Shown in pieces: positions 34,765 to 46,794 of a stretch of 64,000 nucleotides of DNA (the first letter of the stretch is position 1; every line of letters starts with the position of its first letter). The stretch lies in the NCBI RefSeq assembly GCF_963259705.1, contig NC_081844.1, positions 105,922,671 to 105,986,670 of the forward strand, given 5' to 3'. The position numbers and the translations under genes are program-made. The DNA is from Myotis daubentonii. Taxonomy: Eukaryota; Chordata; Mammalia; Chiroptera; Vespertilionidae. The notes below the pieces were generated by a model. It had not been told where the DNA came from, ran no database searches, and saw nothing but the letters and a program-made list of their open reading frames with translations.

Positions 34765-34883
34765 CTCACTGTGGAGTCTGAGGAGCCGGTCACAATGACA
34801 CGTTCATCGTACTGCAGACAAAGGACGGAGCCCGTGTGCCCCGTCAACACTTTCAAACATTCCAGGCTGGTTTTGTCCCAAAT
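34765..34883 (-). CDS. FBXW11: FBXW11 exon, WD40 blade 2
   Basis: 119 nt between acceptor 'atctcaatag' and donor 'gtgagtgcgt'. It encodes residues 251-289 plus two bases of Arg290: [20 protein letters not shown], then [19 protein letters not shown]. The TGHTGS and TGSSDS strings carry Ser269 and Ser285, equivalent to BTRC Ser309 and Ser325, which bind the first phosphoserine of the degron. The '[11 protein letters not shown]' opening joins directly to NSIK of the upstream exon. Phase 0 start, phase 2 end. Confidence 0.97.
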
Positions 34884-36009
34884 CTATTGAGATAAGATCA
34901 GATCAGTGTTTCTGTCTCACCTTATTTCTTGAATCATAAAATAAAACAAACCTGTTACAGCAAATAAGGGAGTTAACCATCAAACAGGTGGGACATGCAG
35001 GAGGGAAAGAGGCAGCACTGAGTAACTTCCCTGGGTCGGGGGCTGCACGTGAACTAGCAGCAGAGGCCGTTCAACTTTGAGCAAAACCCTTCTTTCTAGA
35101 CAGCGGAGTGGGGAAAGGGATCCCTGGGGCCAAAGCATGTGTGGAGGCCCCATTTTCCCCTCTGCGCACATGGCTTCGCTTCAAGAACAGGCCACCGTCA
35201 TGAAGACGCACCACAGAGCAGTGGCACAGGTAACTAAAATTCCAAGAGAAACCCCATTTTCTAGCCAGAGTAAAAGGGAAAAAGGATCCCTGTGGGCAGA
35301 AGAGATAGGGAAATCCAAAAGAGAAAAGATCTGGAAAGAAAGGGCCCTTTAATCCACCACGCATGGAGCTGTGCATACACAGGACAGACTGCACAGCGCA
35401 ACAAGGCTGCGAGAAATGAACTGATAACGAAGCTGCTGCTGAAGTCTCAGACCAAGCTCTGGGTAGTGCAAGCCCAAGACAGACCCCAGTGGTAAGTGAT
35501 AAAGGCTTTGAGAAGCAGAGAAGATATCTGAATCCTTCCCAACCTTCTAACTCCCTCTCTGCTGAAGTCACAACGAAAGTCAGGTGGCCTTCTGAGGCTG
35601 ACGAGGTTAACCACCTGCTTCAAACACACCCAGACATTTTCTCCAGAGGCTTGTAACAGGCCGCAAAGTCTTCACAACGTAACACCACACTGTCCAAGCT
35701 TCAATCCAAAATTAGTATCTTACAAACACCAAGCAAAGTGATGGATTCTCAGGGGAAGAGACAATCAACCACAAACAACAGGCTGGAGGTCACCCAGATG
35801 CCACGGCCAAGACTTCCAAGCAGCTACTGGAACTCTTCATGAGGCACAGGAACATGTTCGATGTGAATGACAAGAGAGACGCTCTCAGCAAAGAAACAGA
35901 AACTACTGGTGAAGGAAAGATATTTGAAAAGGCAAGAGCCAAAAACTTCTGAAATTTGGTGACTGAAATATATAAATTTACAGATTCAAAAAGCTCAGTG
36001 GAAGACTTC

Positions 36010-37280
36010 TTAGCACAATTCATAAGAGAAAAAAATTGATAAAACTGGATTTCATCAAAATTAAAATCTATCATTAAGAAAATGAAAAGATAAGCCCCTG
36101 ATTGTAAGAAAATATTTGCAAAATATATCTGACAAGGATTGCATGCAGAATATGTAAAGAATTCTCAAAACTCAATATGAAGTCAAAAAACCCACTTAAA
36201 AGAGAGAGAAAAAAATAAAAGAGAGAGAAAAGATCTGAACAGAAATTTTACCAATGAATAGATGGATGGCAAACAAGCACCAATAAGCGAGAAGATGCCC
36301 TTTCTCATCAGCCACTGGGCAAGTAGAACGAGGCCGACACACGCCTATGAGAAGGGCTAGTGTCAGACAGTGAGGCCGCCAAGCGCTGACAGGAGCAGAG
36401 CAAAGGAGCTCCCACCGCGCTGCCGGAACGTGCGACGGTATCGCTGCTTTGGAAAACCGCTCAGCAGTTCCTTAGCAAGGAAAACATCACACTTAGCATC
36501 TGAGTCGGCAATCTCACGCCTAGGATTTTCCTCAAATGAAGTGAACACTTACGCTCTCACAAACTTACCTGCATGTTTACGGTGACTTTACTCATAACTG
36601 TGAGAAACGAGACACACAAATGCCCTTCACCAGGTAAATGGATAAGCTCACTGCGATACACCCACAAAATGGAGCCCCACCCGCAATGACAAGCAATCAA
36701 CCACCGCTAAGTGCAGCAACGCAGATGGAACTCCAATGCACTATGCCAAGTGTAAGAAGCCACACTCAAAAGGTTATAGACTCTGTAATCCACTTAGAGG
36801 ATATTCCTGAAAAGGCAAAATTACAGGGACAGAAACACCAACGGTGGCCAGTGCCTAGGGCAGTGGTCGGCAAACTCATTAGTCAACAGAGCCAAATATC
36901 AACAGTACAACGATTGGAATTTCTTTTGAGAGCCAAATTTTTTAAACTTAAACTATATAGGTAGGTACATTGTTATTAACTTAATTAGGGTACTCCTAAG
37001 GCTTAGGAAGAGCCACACTCAAGGGGCCAAAGAGCCGCATGTGGCTTGCGAGCCGCAGTTTGCCGACCACGGGCCTAGGGAAAGAATGGGAAGAGTCAGA
37101 CACAAAGGGCAGGACAAGGGAACGTCTGGGGAGGGTGAAACTGTTCTGGATCTTGCATATTGTTGTGGTTACACAATTACTTCTGCTGTCAAACAGCTTC
37201 ACACCAAAACAAGTGCATTTTCCTGTAGATAAATCAGAACTAAAAACAACACCCAACAACCCTGCAGTGTTTCCTTAAAT
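36010..37280 (+). repeat. L1 3' region, interrupted by hAT element
   Basis: 'gataaaactggatttcatca' and 'aagaaaatatttgcaaaata' are L1 ORF2 tail text. 'gtaaatggataagctcactg' and 'gaacgtctggggagggtgaa' are L1 3'UTR text. The sequence continues on both sides of the hAT at 36861-37072. Confidence 0.7.
36861..37072. mobile_element. Non-autonomous hAT element, CAGTGGTCGGCAAACT family
   Basis: Left end 'cagtggtcggcaaactcatt', right end 'cagtttgccgaccacgg', with a perfect 8-bp duplication GCCTAGGG at 36853-36860 and 37073-37080. 212 bp, no coding capacity. Shares termini and the 'agagccgcatgtggct' subterminal part with the element at 7269, but the AT-rich centre differs. Confidence 0.9.
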
Positions 37281-37731
37281 GAGAAAATAAGCTATAAACA
37301 ATGTAAAACAAAAGCTGTCAGATCAGCCGCCCAACATTAAACACAGCTATAATCCAGCTTATCTATTGCAAGGCAATCTAAATTGCTCTATCATTCTTCT
37401 GTGTTATCATCTGAGCCTTTCTCAGAAGTCATAAAAGGTAATGACTGATTTCCAGGCAAATTAGCAACACTTTCGCCAGCACACACAGTCATCAAGAGCC
37501 CTGTACTACTGAGGCATTTTTCCCAGGTGCCCTAATACAGAATATAGAACATACATGTGCGTAGAGAAGGGTAGGAAGTGAGAGAACCCGGGGGTCTAGT
37601 ATGAGTGCAGGAAAATGCTCTGCTTCTAGTTCTCTAGAACCATAGTCTGGAATAAATGAAGAGATTGTCACTTCTAGCGTCTAACGTGTAATCACAATTC
37701 TAAAGATAATGCATACAAAATAGTTATTCAC

Positions 37732-37869
37732 CTTAATAGAATTGTCTCGTAGCCCACTGATAATCTTTTCATCATCGTACTGTAAACAGTAGACACCTTT
37801 ACTATTTTCAGAGCGGCACTGAATCCTCTGCAAGTTGTGTCGTCCACACCGCCAGTTAGATTCTATAGT
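37732..37869 (-). CDS. FBXW11: FBXW11 exon, linker end and WD40 blade 1
   Basis: 138 nt, exactly 46 codons (residues 205-250), phase 0 at both ends. Acceptor 'tctcccccag', donor 'gtgaataact'. It reads [16 protein letters not shown], then [20 protein letters not shown] and IK. Tyr231 and Arg245 correspond to BTRC Tyr271 and Arg285, key contacts of the first phosphoserine in the DSGxxS degron of beta-catenin, I-kappa-B and similar substrates. The donor (AAG|GTGAAT) is weaker than its neighbours but acceptable. Confidence 0.97.
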
Positions 37870-38639
37870 CTGGGGGAGAAAGGAGGCAACAAATGAGTTT
37901 TTGTGAATCAACTATTCGATTAGGCTTCAGGCTCTGGCATTGCTTCCAGGAATGGCATACCACCGCTACCCATCTTGGTTTGCGTAACTGTCTGTGGATA
38001 GGAATCATGTTCTTTTCCAAGTAAGACATTAGCCCAACAATGTTTTTTCTCAAATGTTCCCTGCCCTTCTGGCAACTATCACAGGATTTCCAATGAGTTT
38101 GGGTTGGATTTTAAAAAAAAGAAAAAGGCCTAGACAGAACTCGGAATGTTTCAAGAATGCCATTTGCATCCAAAACATACAAATAAATAGTAACCCATTG
38201 GGTCCCTCTCTAATACCAATTAAAATATTTGGCGGAAGACCCCAACAATATTAAGCTTATACTGAGAAATCTGTGTATCCCTCCAAAGCATCGTCTTGAT
38301 CATTGAGAAAAGATATTGAAAGCTACTACAGGCCAACTATTATCGAGAAAATGTATGTTTTCCATTTTCAATCTTCCACCAGACTGAAGCTCCTTCAAAC
38401 AAGAACGGCACATTGCAGCCCCGAGCGCTCATCTTTCATCATTCACGCCGCACTCACCAACAGGCCAGTGTATTCCAGGTACTAGCTGTGCTAGGCCCTA
38501 GGCACTAAATGATCAACAGGAAGCACTCTGCTTTCAAGAGCGGCACTGCGCCAGGACCTGGGCACAGGATCTGGAACTGGGTATACGCCAAACATGTTTA
38601 TTTGGTTAAATGATCCACGAATTGGCCTTGGAAGGAAAT

Positions 38640-38770
38640 TCTTATTATTTCCCTTTTTTAAACAAGGAAGGAGTTTAATTTGCTTGAGCCCATAAAACTA
38701 GTAATGGGATGAGCTGGAAATCACACCCATTCTTCCTGACTCTAAGTCCACGCTTTTCCCGCTAAGATAT
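38640..38770 (-). repeat. MIR fragment
   Basis: 'aaactagtaatgggatgagc' with 'tggaaatcacacccattctt' is a diverged reverse MIR core. Confidence 0.5.
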
Positions 38771-38773
38771 GCA

Positions 38774-38915
38774 GCCGTGGCCGGTGTGGCTCAGTGGTTA
38801 TAGTGTCAGCCTGCAGACCAAAGGATCGTGGGTTCGATTCCTGGTCAAGGGCACATACCTTAGTTGCAGGTTCCCCAGCCCCAGTAGGAGTGCATGCGGG
38901 AGGCAACCAATTGTG
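38774..38915 (+). mobile_element. Ves-type SINE, 3' truncated
   Basis: 'gccgtggccggtgtggctca' and B box 'gggttcgattcctggtcaag', continuing to 'gcgggaggcaaccaatt'. The pyrimidine tail is missing. Confidence 0.85.
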
Positions 38916-39317
38916 AGCCGGCAGCATTACCTCTAGTGAGTTTGTAAAGTGTCAGACATAAGAGCACATGCCCAAACCAAACTTCTGCCACTGCTATCAA
39001 GGTAGACAACAGTTCTGTCTGTGTAAGCAACCTTTTAAAAAAGGGGGCCCAGAATATAAAGAATTTCTTACCCTGAACTCAGTGCTTGGAATCATTTAGA
39101 GAAATCGTGTCTTTTCAGATGTGACTGAGCCACCTCGGCATGCTAAAGCAGACCAGGAAAATGCTGACTAGGAGGCAGGTGCACTGGCAACAAGCCTTAT
39201 TCATGCCAGTGACTCCCAGCAGTGGTTACCGTGTTCAGGCTACACCCCATGGGCTCAGAGCTGTGGCAGAATGCATTACTCCATATGAACCCAAGTATTC
39301 CAGAGATGAATATGTAA

Positions 39318-39319
39318 CA

Positions 39320-39405
<86 letters not shown>
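39318..39405. repeat. (CT)n(CA)n microsatellite
   Basis: About 45 bp of CT repeats followed directly by about 40 bp of CA repeats. Confidence 0.95.
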
Positions 39406-40244
39406 CAGGTGTTATTTTAAAAATTCATATGGCTGTTCTTAGTTCAAAATATACACAATTTTTAAAATATTATTGAATCAATACGTAGCTTTGTTGCTCT
39501 ATATTTCAAGCACATTTACCATCACGTGGGAATTTGGAAAACAGTTTTTTTAAAAAGGGAGTGGGGGGCTCCTCAAACCCAAAAGAATTTCCTGCATGTT
39601 ACGTTCTCCCTTTACTCTATAACGCTTTCTAAGACTGGGCGACTTGGTTATAATCTTTGTACCTAAAGCCACACCACAGAGAGGAGCTGAGGTGAGGCTA
39701 TACTATACGGTCGGCCTACGCCTGGCCAGGGCACACCCAACAGGAAAGGCTGAGCCGCGTTCTCTATCTCTGAGCCTCAGACAAGAGGCAGACTCCAGGC
39801 CTCTCGAAAGCTCACGTTCTAAGCCAAATGGAAGTCAGAAAACGGCTCTGCTGCTCAATGCTTGGGAAGAGCCTCATTTTCTAACCCACACATCTGAATT
39901 TTAAGAGAAAAAGTCTGCCAAATATTCTTGGTGGATCATTTTAGGAAGCCCCACTTCGAGCTGTTTCCAAAATTATTAGGTTTCTTAATCCCCAAACAAG
40001 TGTTTGTTTCAAAATGCCAGAAGAGCAACACGAAAGCAGCCCAGGGAGTGGACTGCCTGCTGCACGCCGCCCTGGTTCTAATTCCGCTTCCCAGGCCCGA
40101 GGCCACCCACAGAAGCAGGCAGACATGCGGCTGACGGTGCCTGCCACTTGACGACCTCAACTCTTACTAGAATGCTTGTAAGCCAGGTCTTTCTAGAAAA
40201 ACGAGACCCTTAGAAACAGAAGGCAGCCATTGCGGTAGAAAATA

Positions 40245-40405
40245 CCTAGGTCAATTAGCAGCTTAGGCAAATGATTTGGGCCATCTGAGCTGCAGTCTGC
40301 TCCTCTGTAAAAAAGAGGAAAATAATATCTACTTCCTCCAAACTGCTGAGAGGATCAGCTGAGATGACACGGGTAGGGGTTCGTCACAGAGCCTACAAAC
40401 GGAAG
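40245..40405 (+). repeat. MIR fragment
   Basis: 'gggccatctgagctgcagtc' and 'tgctcctctgtaaaaaagag', then 'gctgagatgacacgggtagg', match the forward MIR core and 3' side. Confidence 0.6.
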
Positions 40406-42292
40406 CACTGACCCTCTTCCTCGTCTGCGCTGAACAGGGGCCAAGAGGAGTAGGCTCTGACCCAAAAAAATCTCCCCACCCAACTGTCAGGATTGGCGGT
40501 CTCAGTCTAGGCTGCTAGCTACTCCTGATAACCCTGAGCCCCCTCCCCGCCCACCGCACCCAGGAAGGGGGCTCAGCCTTCTAACGCCGTTCAACTCCTC
40601 TCCATCTCAGCAGCAGGCGTACAGGACACACAGGTGCACCTCTTCGTTACACAGATACCTGCCATGTCACTTGGACATCATGTGGTGTGGCTACTGTAGG
40701 GGAATATTTCGTATTTCTGAGAACTTGTAAAATCCCCTTACCCTGTGCAAATTTTCAAAATACTGGGAAAGTAGCCATGATACACAGAGTATACAGCGGC
40801 ATTTAAATTGGCAATAGAGTGAAAACAGATGTCTGAGTATGGAGGGATAACATTATTTTTAGAAGCCTAAACACAACTGGGTGGGTGGGCAAGTTTCAGC
40901 ATTCTCTGGTCAGGACAATGTTAATATCAAGTTTGCAAACCACAAAAAAGCTCCCCACTTTCCCTGAATAAAATGCGGTTTATTAAAAGGTGCGACACGA
41001 CACACCATCATTTCACCCGTGGGCTGTTCCAAGGAGAGCGCTGCAAAGGCCTTCACCCAGCGAGGAAAGAGGGAAAGGCATGTATATGAAAGGGCTGCCT
41101 CTACTCGGAGATGCAGGAGACACATTCCAGTTCAGGACACTAAAATGTGACGACTAAAACAAGGCCAGCTGATCCCATCCACTCCTGCCCTTTCAAGGGA
41201 CACTCAAGGACACGGAGCACTCACACAACTGGAGGAAGACGAGTTCACCCTGAAGTCTGTAGGTATCTAACAACATACATCTTTCTCCTTCACTTTTTGA
41301 GTTTTCCAGTTTGAAATGACAACACTAAGCCCACTTCTCCTACATAACTAGGTAGCAAGTCTAAAATTTCTCTTAGTCTCAATTTTCCCCTTATTACAGA
41401 TGGGGATATGTACCTTGTAGAAATTAAATGCAATAACCTACGTAAGTCACACAACATAGTTCACAGGAAACGGCAAAGGCTCAATCAAAAAAGGAACGTG
41501 TAACTATTATATTCTGCTTATGGAGGTTTCATATTAACCATATGGGCAGGAGCCAAGCCTGTGAGTCTCTCATTTGTTTGGTCCATGGATCACGGACAAA
41601 ATTCTCAGCCTGTGTGTCCACCCAGAACAGAATTAAATATACTCCCAAAAGAGAGGTAAAAAACTCTATTGTGATGGGGTTAGTACAGAAAGCTGGATGA
41701 AATGCAGACTATATGGTTGGTCACAGCTACTCACTACTTTCAGGTATTGTGCAGTGTTAAATGCTTAACAAAGGATCTAGCACAAGTATTATTTTTATTA
41801 TTATTACTATTAGTGATATACCAGTATAAAACATTGTCCCTTACACTAAGAGATCTAGCCCACAAAAATCTGGAGGAGACCCTTGTGGCCAACCAGTGGA
41901 TTTTTCCAAACCACACTTTAAGAACCACTGGGCAGACCACCATGATGTAGAGGTTTTGTGTCAAATAGGGTTTTCCCCCATAGCTCTATTCCCTCACATC
42001 TGCCTCCTCTGCTAAATAATATAAAAAAATATTATTTCAGCCCGAGGAAATGGATATGCTAGGTGGTGTCACATACTGTCACACCACAGAATGTCAAGTT
42101 CATACCATCAATTACAATAGTACTCATGGGGGGTAAATAAAATAACCCGTGTCACCAAATCTTCAACCTGATCATAGCTCTTCCAAAATTCCTACTTATC
42201 AATGATTGACCTTAAACATCATGCTTCTCATAATAAAGGATTTACTAAATTATTCAAAGAAATTTAGAGCTACTTTGTAAAGAATAATTGGG

Positions 42293-42753
42293 CCCTAACT
42301 GGTTTGGCTCAGTGAATAGAGCAGGGGTGGGCAAACTTTTTGACTCGAGGGCCACAATGGGTTCTTACACTGGACCGGAGGCCAGAACAAAAGCATGGAT
42401 GGAGTGTTTGTGTGAGCTAATATAAATTCAAAGTAAACATCATTACATAAAAGGGTACAGTCTTTTTTTTTTTTTTTTTTTTTTTTTAGTTTTATTCATT
42501 TCAAACAGGCCGGATCCGGCCCGCGGGCCGTAGTTTGCCCACAGCTGGAATAGAGCATTGGCCTGCAGACTGAAGAGTCCCAGGTTCGATTCCAGTCAGG
42601 GGCCCATGCCTGGGTTGCAGGTTCAATCCCTTGTAGGGAGCATGCAGGAGGCAGCTGATCAACAATTCTCTCTCATCATAGATGTTTCTATCTCTCCCAC
42701 TCCCTTTCTCTCTGAAATCAATAAAAATATATTTAAAAAATAAAGAAAGAAAC
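42293..42753 (+). mobile_element. Ves-type SINE split by a hAT element
   Basis: The SINE head 'ccctaactggtttggctcag' (42293-42321) and body 'attggcctgcagactgaaga' (from 42556) are one element, interrupted by the hAT at 42322-42547 and its second 8-bp duplication copy. The outer target duplication AATAATTGGG lies at 42283-42292 and 42754-42763. Confidence 0.92.
42322..42547. mobile_element. Non-autonomous hAT element nested in a SINE
   Basis: Termini 'caggggtgggcaaacttttt' and 'agtttgcccacagctg', with a perfect 8-bp duplication GAATAGAG at 42314-42321 and 42548-42555. Internal 'cggatccggcccgcgggccg' and a 25-base T-run. A different hAT family from SPIN and from the CAGTGGTCGG family. Confidence 0.9.
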
Positions 42754-44005
42754 AATAATTGGGAAGGGACAAAAAGTAATATAGTTCCTAAGATGTTTGA
42801 AAAAGCACTGTCTTAGCATAACTATCTAAGGGTAAGAGACAGCCCCTCTCCCTTGAACACACACCAACCTAAGATTCAAGTTAACACTGTCTTAGCTCCT
42901 AACACTGTAGGGGCAATTTATTGTAAGTTCTGCCAATGGATCAATTAATTCCTAACCACTCTGACTGTCCAGCAGCAGTTTGAAATTACTTAAGCCTCCC
43001 TAAAAGGTTACTTTAGAGCTCACTTTAGGGAGCAAGACAAGGGTTTGTCCTGCTCAACAAGGGTTTGTGCTTTAAATAATGACATTCCAGTCACATTCAG
43101 ATTTACCATTAACTGAATGATTCCATTAGTTCACATCTGCCTCAAAAAGGGGGGGGGGGGCCTCCAAAAAAGCACATGTTTCTCCATTAATGAATTTTGG
43201 CACAATAACTTTTATGTCTATCACCTGGGGGAGAGGATTACTTCACGTTTGGGAAACCGAGTATAACTTTATGGGTGATACAGCACTGCCCAGAGAAGGC
43301 TAAGGTTTTCTGCCAAGGAGGAAATAGTGAAGTAACCAGGACCTGCCAAGAACACATGTGAAAGAGTTAATGAGAAATGCCTGTGCGTGTCTTTCCTGGT
43401 TCAAGGAAAAGGGCTAAATAATAAAACTGAACCAATTAGAACACATGACCAATATCAAACGCCTCCAGTGGTGCTCGTCAAGTTTACAGAGTTTTACTGG
43501 GCTGGTGAAGTCCCACTCACATCCAAACGGTCCGGCAGCATAATTTGCTCTATAAAACTCACTTAATTGTTGCTCACAATCATCTCTGCGTCCTTTTTAT
43601 GAAAAAACATGGGAAATTTACAGAGGAAACTGAGACCGTGCCCTCTCTAGTTCTCGAGATGAGGCTCAAAAATATAAAACTGCTTGCCTCAAAATCTGGG
43701 CCTTGGGTTTTGGAAATTTTATCAAATTAGAATGAAAAACTGACTCTGGATTATGGTTTTAATAGTGGCAGCCCTGCAGAAGCGTTCCAAGGCTGAGAAA
43801 AGTCAGATCTTTTTTACAAGAAGACGTGACATGTTCTGAAGAAAGCTACAGATTCTACATTGAGTGTGACACATTTGTTCTAAGAGTTCAACTTAAAAAA
43901 AATTATTTGTCCCATGATTTTAGATCAACAGAACACTAAGACAACATAAAAAGTTGAGAACAAGACACAGAGAGCCCATAAAAAAAAGATAAATCATAAA
44001 GTTAC

Positions 44006-44096
44006 CTCTATATCCTGGATAATCTTTGGGTATAATGACCTATAAAATGAATTGGGAGGGCCATCTGTGGGTCTGTTTTTAAACAGGTACTGATCC
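44006..44096 (-). CDS. FBXW11: FBXW11 exon, linker between F-box and propeller
   Basis: 91 nt between acceptor 'ttatttgccag' and donor 'gtaactttat'. It completes Trp174 (TG|G) and encodes residues 175-204: [20 protein letters not shown], then [10 protein letters not shown]. This is the helical linker that places the WD40 domain on the F-box/SKP1 unit in beta-TrCP proteins. No domain of its own. Ends in phase 0 at TIESNW of the next exon. Confidence 0.96.
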
Positions 44097-44954
44097 CTGG
44101 CAAATAAAAACAAACAGATGTTACATTTTTGCACATAAGAGGGTGAATTTTACTTAAACGTGGTGCTTACAAAGATGTTGTATCATTCAAGTCTTTTGAC
44201 ACGCATTGAGCTTTAACAGTTCAAAAGCAGGATTTCTGAGTCTGAATGTGTGAAACAAAGTCTACTTCGATTTACAGCTCTCTAACATGATCCTGCACTT
44301 TTAGTTCCTGAACAGCCAACGCACAATAATCTAGCCTTTCTTTCTATAGTTTAACAAAAAGTGCTAATGTTGCTTTGTGAAAAACCTAACTTGGTACACA
44401 TCAAACTTCCTCCCATAAAGAAAACACAGCCTTAACCCTCGCTCACACCACTGCCACCCATCGTGCATCTGTAGCTCCTTCTCTGTGCTCACTAGGCCAG
44501 GCTCCTGACAAGTACTAGGAGGCAGAGATATATTTCAGTTAATTTCTCTTAAAAAAAAAAAAAAAAGCCTGCCTGCCGTGCTTCCCATTATCTTTCATCT
44601 GGAACAATAACCAACAGCAAGACGGCATTGTTCAGTTTCCTTCTATCTCCTTTCTTCTTATCTATCTCTTGGTAACGGTATTATCACTTAAGAAAAATGT
44701 GAAAGGAAAAGCATACATACAAGCTTTGAAAAGCCAAATCACTCAAACAATACAAACTTCCTACCAGTTAATAAATACAGAGCAAATGTACATCTCAGCA
44801 GGAAAAATTCTAACGGCTTTAACTCCCCCACCCAACCCCTGACCATTCGTCTTTTCGCGCTTGTTTAAAATAGGCCGATGCTTTCTTGAGTCATCAAAGT
44901 GACCCCAGGTCCGAGACACCTTTTTCCAAGGGAACAAGCGACCCCAGTACTCAC
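44097..44954 (-). other. FBXW11 intron, A-run only
   Basis: 858-bp GT-AG intron with an A-run at 44551-44566. No mobile element recognised. Confidence 0.8.
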
Positions 44955-45141
44955 CACCCTCTTCTTTCGGAAAGTCCCTTCCACAGGGGGTCCGTGCGCA
45001 CCATTCGCTCAATCAGCTTCTTCCACAGCATTCCCTCGGAGATCACGCGCTGCCATTCTTTACAGACCAGCTCTGCCGCACACAGAGACCTGGCATCCAG
45101 GTAGGAAAGGATGTTTTCTGCTATGTGATCTAAGCCTTGCT
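44955..45141 (-). CDS. FBXW11: FBXW11 exon, F-box
   Basis: 187 nt between acceptor 'ctgttttgtag' and donor 'gtgagtactg'. It completes Glu112 (G|AG) and encodes residues 113-173 plus two bases of Trp174. The F-box spans about residues 110-158: (LPE)[46 protein letters not shown]. Its leucine/isoleucine pattern and the conserved 'CKEW' contact SKP1, linking the substrate receptor to CUL1. The tail [15 protein letters not shown] leads into the linker. Intact, with no stop or frameshift. Confidence 0.98.
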
Positions 45142-45429
45142 CTACAAAACAGAAAAGGCAATGAAGAGAGGGGAAGGGAAATGGAAATGGACCGTCCTTC
45201 CGTAAGGATGAGAGGAACAAAGACACCCTGAACCAGATCCCACGCTTGAGTAACATCGGTAGTTCTGCAGGTACACATGTGCACACAAAGACACACTTCT
45301 TTTTGGTTCTGATTTTTTTAAGATAAAGCAATTCAGGGCAACAGTGAACCTGGACCATTCTCTATCTGTCAGATAATATGACAAGATACTTTGACATAAC
45401 TGAAATTTTAAAATCACTATGGGATGATG

Positions 45430-45520
45430 ACTCTCCAGACTTTACAGATGAGGCACAGAGAGGGAAGACTCCAGGTCTCACAGCCACACAGGAGTAGAGC
45501 CAAGACTGGAACCCGGAGCT
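45430..45520 (-). repeat. MIR fragment
   Basis: 'ctttacagatgaggcacaga' followed by 'caggtctcacagccacacag' and 'agccaagactggaacccgga' is a clear reverse MIR core. Confidence 0.7.
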
Positions 45521-46267
45521 CTTTCCCCAAAGCTGGTGGCCTTGCCCCCCTGATCTATTCTCTTGTAACCTCCATCCTATTAATCCGCAATTATGTAAAT
45601 CCCTTGGAGCTAAGGAGACAAAAAGTAAAATGCTGACAGCTTAAGAAGCTTAAAGTCGGTTGTACTTAGATGTATTTTTGTCAATAATTTCTTCATCTCC
45701 TTCTGGTGGAGGTAAAATTCTCGAAAGAGCCACATGTCTACAAATTCTAGAATCTTAAGAGGCTTATCCAATACAATGCAAGGGTCCTCTTAAAGACAAC
45801 CAAGAAGAGTGGGTGTTCCACACTAGATCTGCATGGTGGGCAAATGTAGTGAGTCTTTACCTCAAGTTGGTGGGTGACCATGTTAAATGGGTCAGAACCA
45901 AGGACAGCACCCATGTCTACCTATTTCCCTCCAGGCTGTCCTTGACCCAGTTGTAAATTATCACAAGGTACCCACAGTGAGACAATATAACCTCCTGGAT
46001 GTACTACTGTCCAGTCCACATCTCTCTATTTAGTCTCCAGGGATATTTGGAGAAACTCTGCCCCATGATGACACGACCACCTCTACATCGTTTTTCTGCA
46101 CTACTTACTAGTCTGGTAAATAAAACCTTATCAAAAAGGAAATGGGTGACTTTGGTATGGTGACCCTGTATTCCCTTGCTGATGCTTACCACATAAAGTT
46201 GGGATTGCATTTTTTGTTTACAAGTTGGCACTAGCTGCTTTGTGTCCTTTTTTAACATATATAACAA

Positions 46268-46794
46268 CTAGAGGCCCAGTGCACGAGATTCGTGCATGGG
46301 GGTGGGGGGGAGCCCTCATCCCGGCCTGCACCCTCTCGAAGTCCAGGACCCCTTGGGGGATGTCCAACTGCTGGCTTAGGCCCGATCCCTCCAGGGGACA
46401 TCAGTCGGACATCTTTCTCACAGTCTGGGACCCCTTACTCCTTACCACCTACCTGCAGCAGAGGTGGGAGAGGCTCCCGCCACTGCCACTGTGCTCGCCA
46501 GCCATGAGCCCGGCTTCTGGCTGAGCGGCGCTCCCTCTGTGGGAGCACACTGACCACCAGGGGACAGCTCCTGCATTGAGCGTTTGCACCCTGGTGGTCA
46601 GTGTGCATCATAGCAACCAGTCATTCTGCCATTAGGTTGATTTGCATATTATGCTTTTACTAGAAGCCCGAATGGTGCAAGGGGCTCGGCCCCCACCGCC
46701 GCGGCTGCCTGGGTCCCTGCCACCACGGTTTTGTCCAGAAGGTTGTCCGGTCTAATTAGTATATTACGCTTTTATTATTATAGATTATATAGGA
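46268..46794 (-). mobile_element. HeliBat-like Helitron, probably two joined copies
   Basis: On the minus strand the element begins TCCTATATAATCTATAATAA (5' TC, preceded by A) and ends in ...GGGCCTCTAG followed by T, which fits Helitron insertion between A and T with a CTAR 3' end. A second 3'-end-like CTAG with 'aagcccgaatggtgcaagg' sits at 46660, right after text that looks like another HeliBat 5' region ('gcatattatgcttttac'). The 527 bp is therefore best read as two HeliBat pieces in tandem. Non-autonomous, no Rep/Hel frame. Confidence 0.8.

Larger units (their letters stand above)
34884..37731 (-). other. FBXW11 intron with L1 and hAT
   Basis: 2,848-bp intron. The right part is an old plus-strand L1 with a hAT element inside; the left part (34,900-35,980) is unassigned. 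Confidence 0.8.
37870..44005 (-). other. FBXW11 intron (6.1 kb)
   Basis: Holds a truncated Ves SINE (38774), a CT/CA microsatellite (39318), a MIR (40245), and a Ves SINE split by a hAT (42293-42753). A G-run lies at 43149-43160. Between these the DNA is AT-rich and unassigned. Confidence 0.85.
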
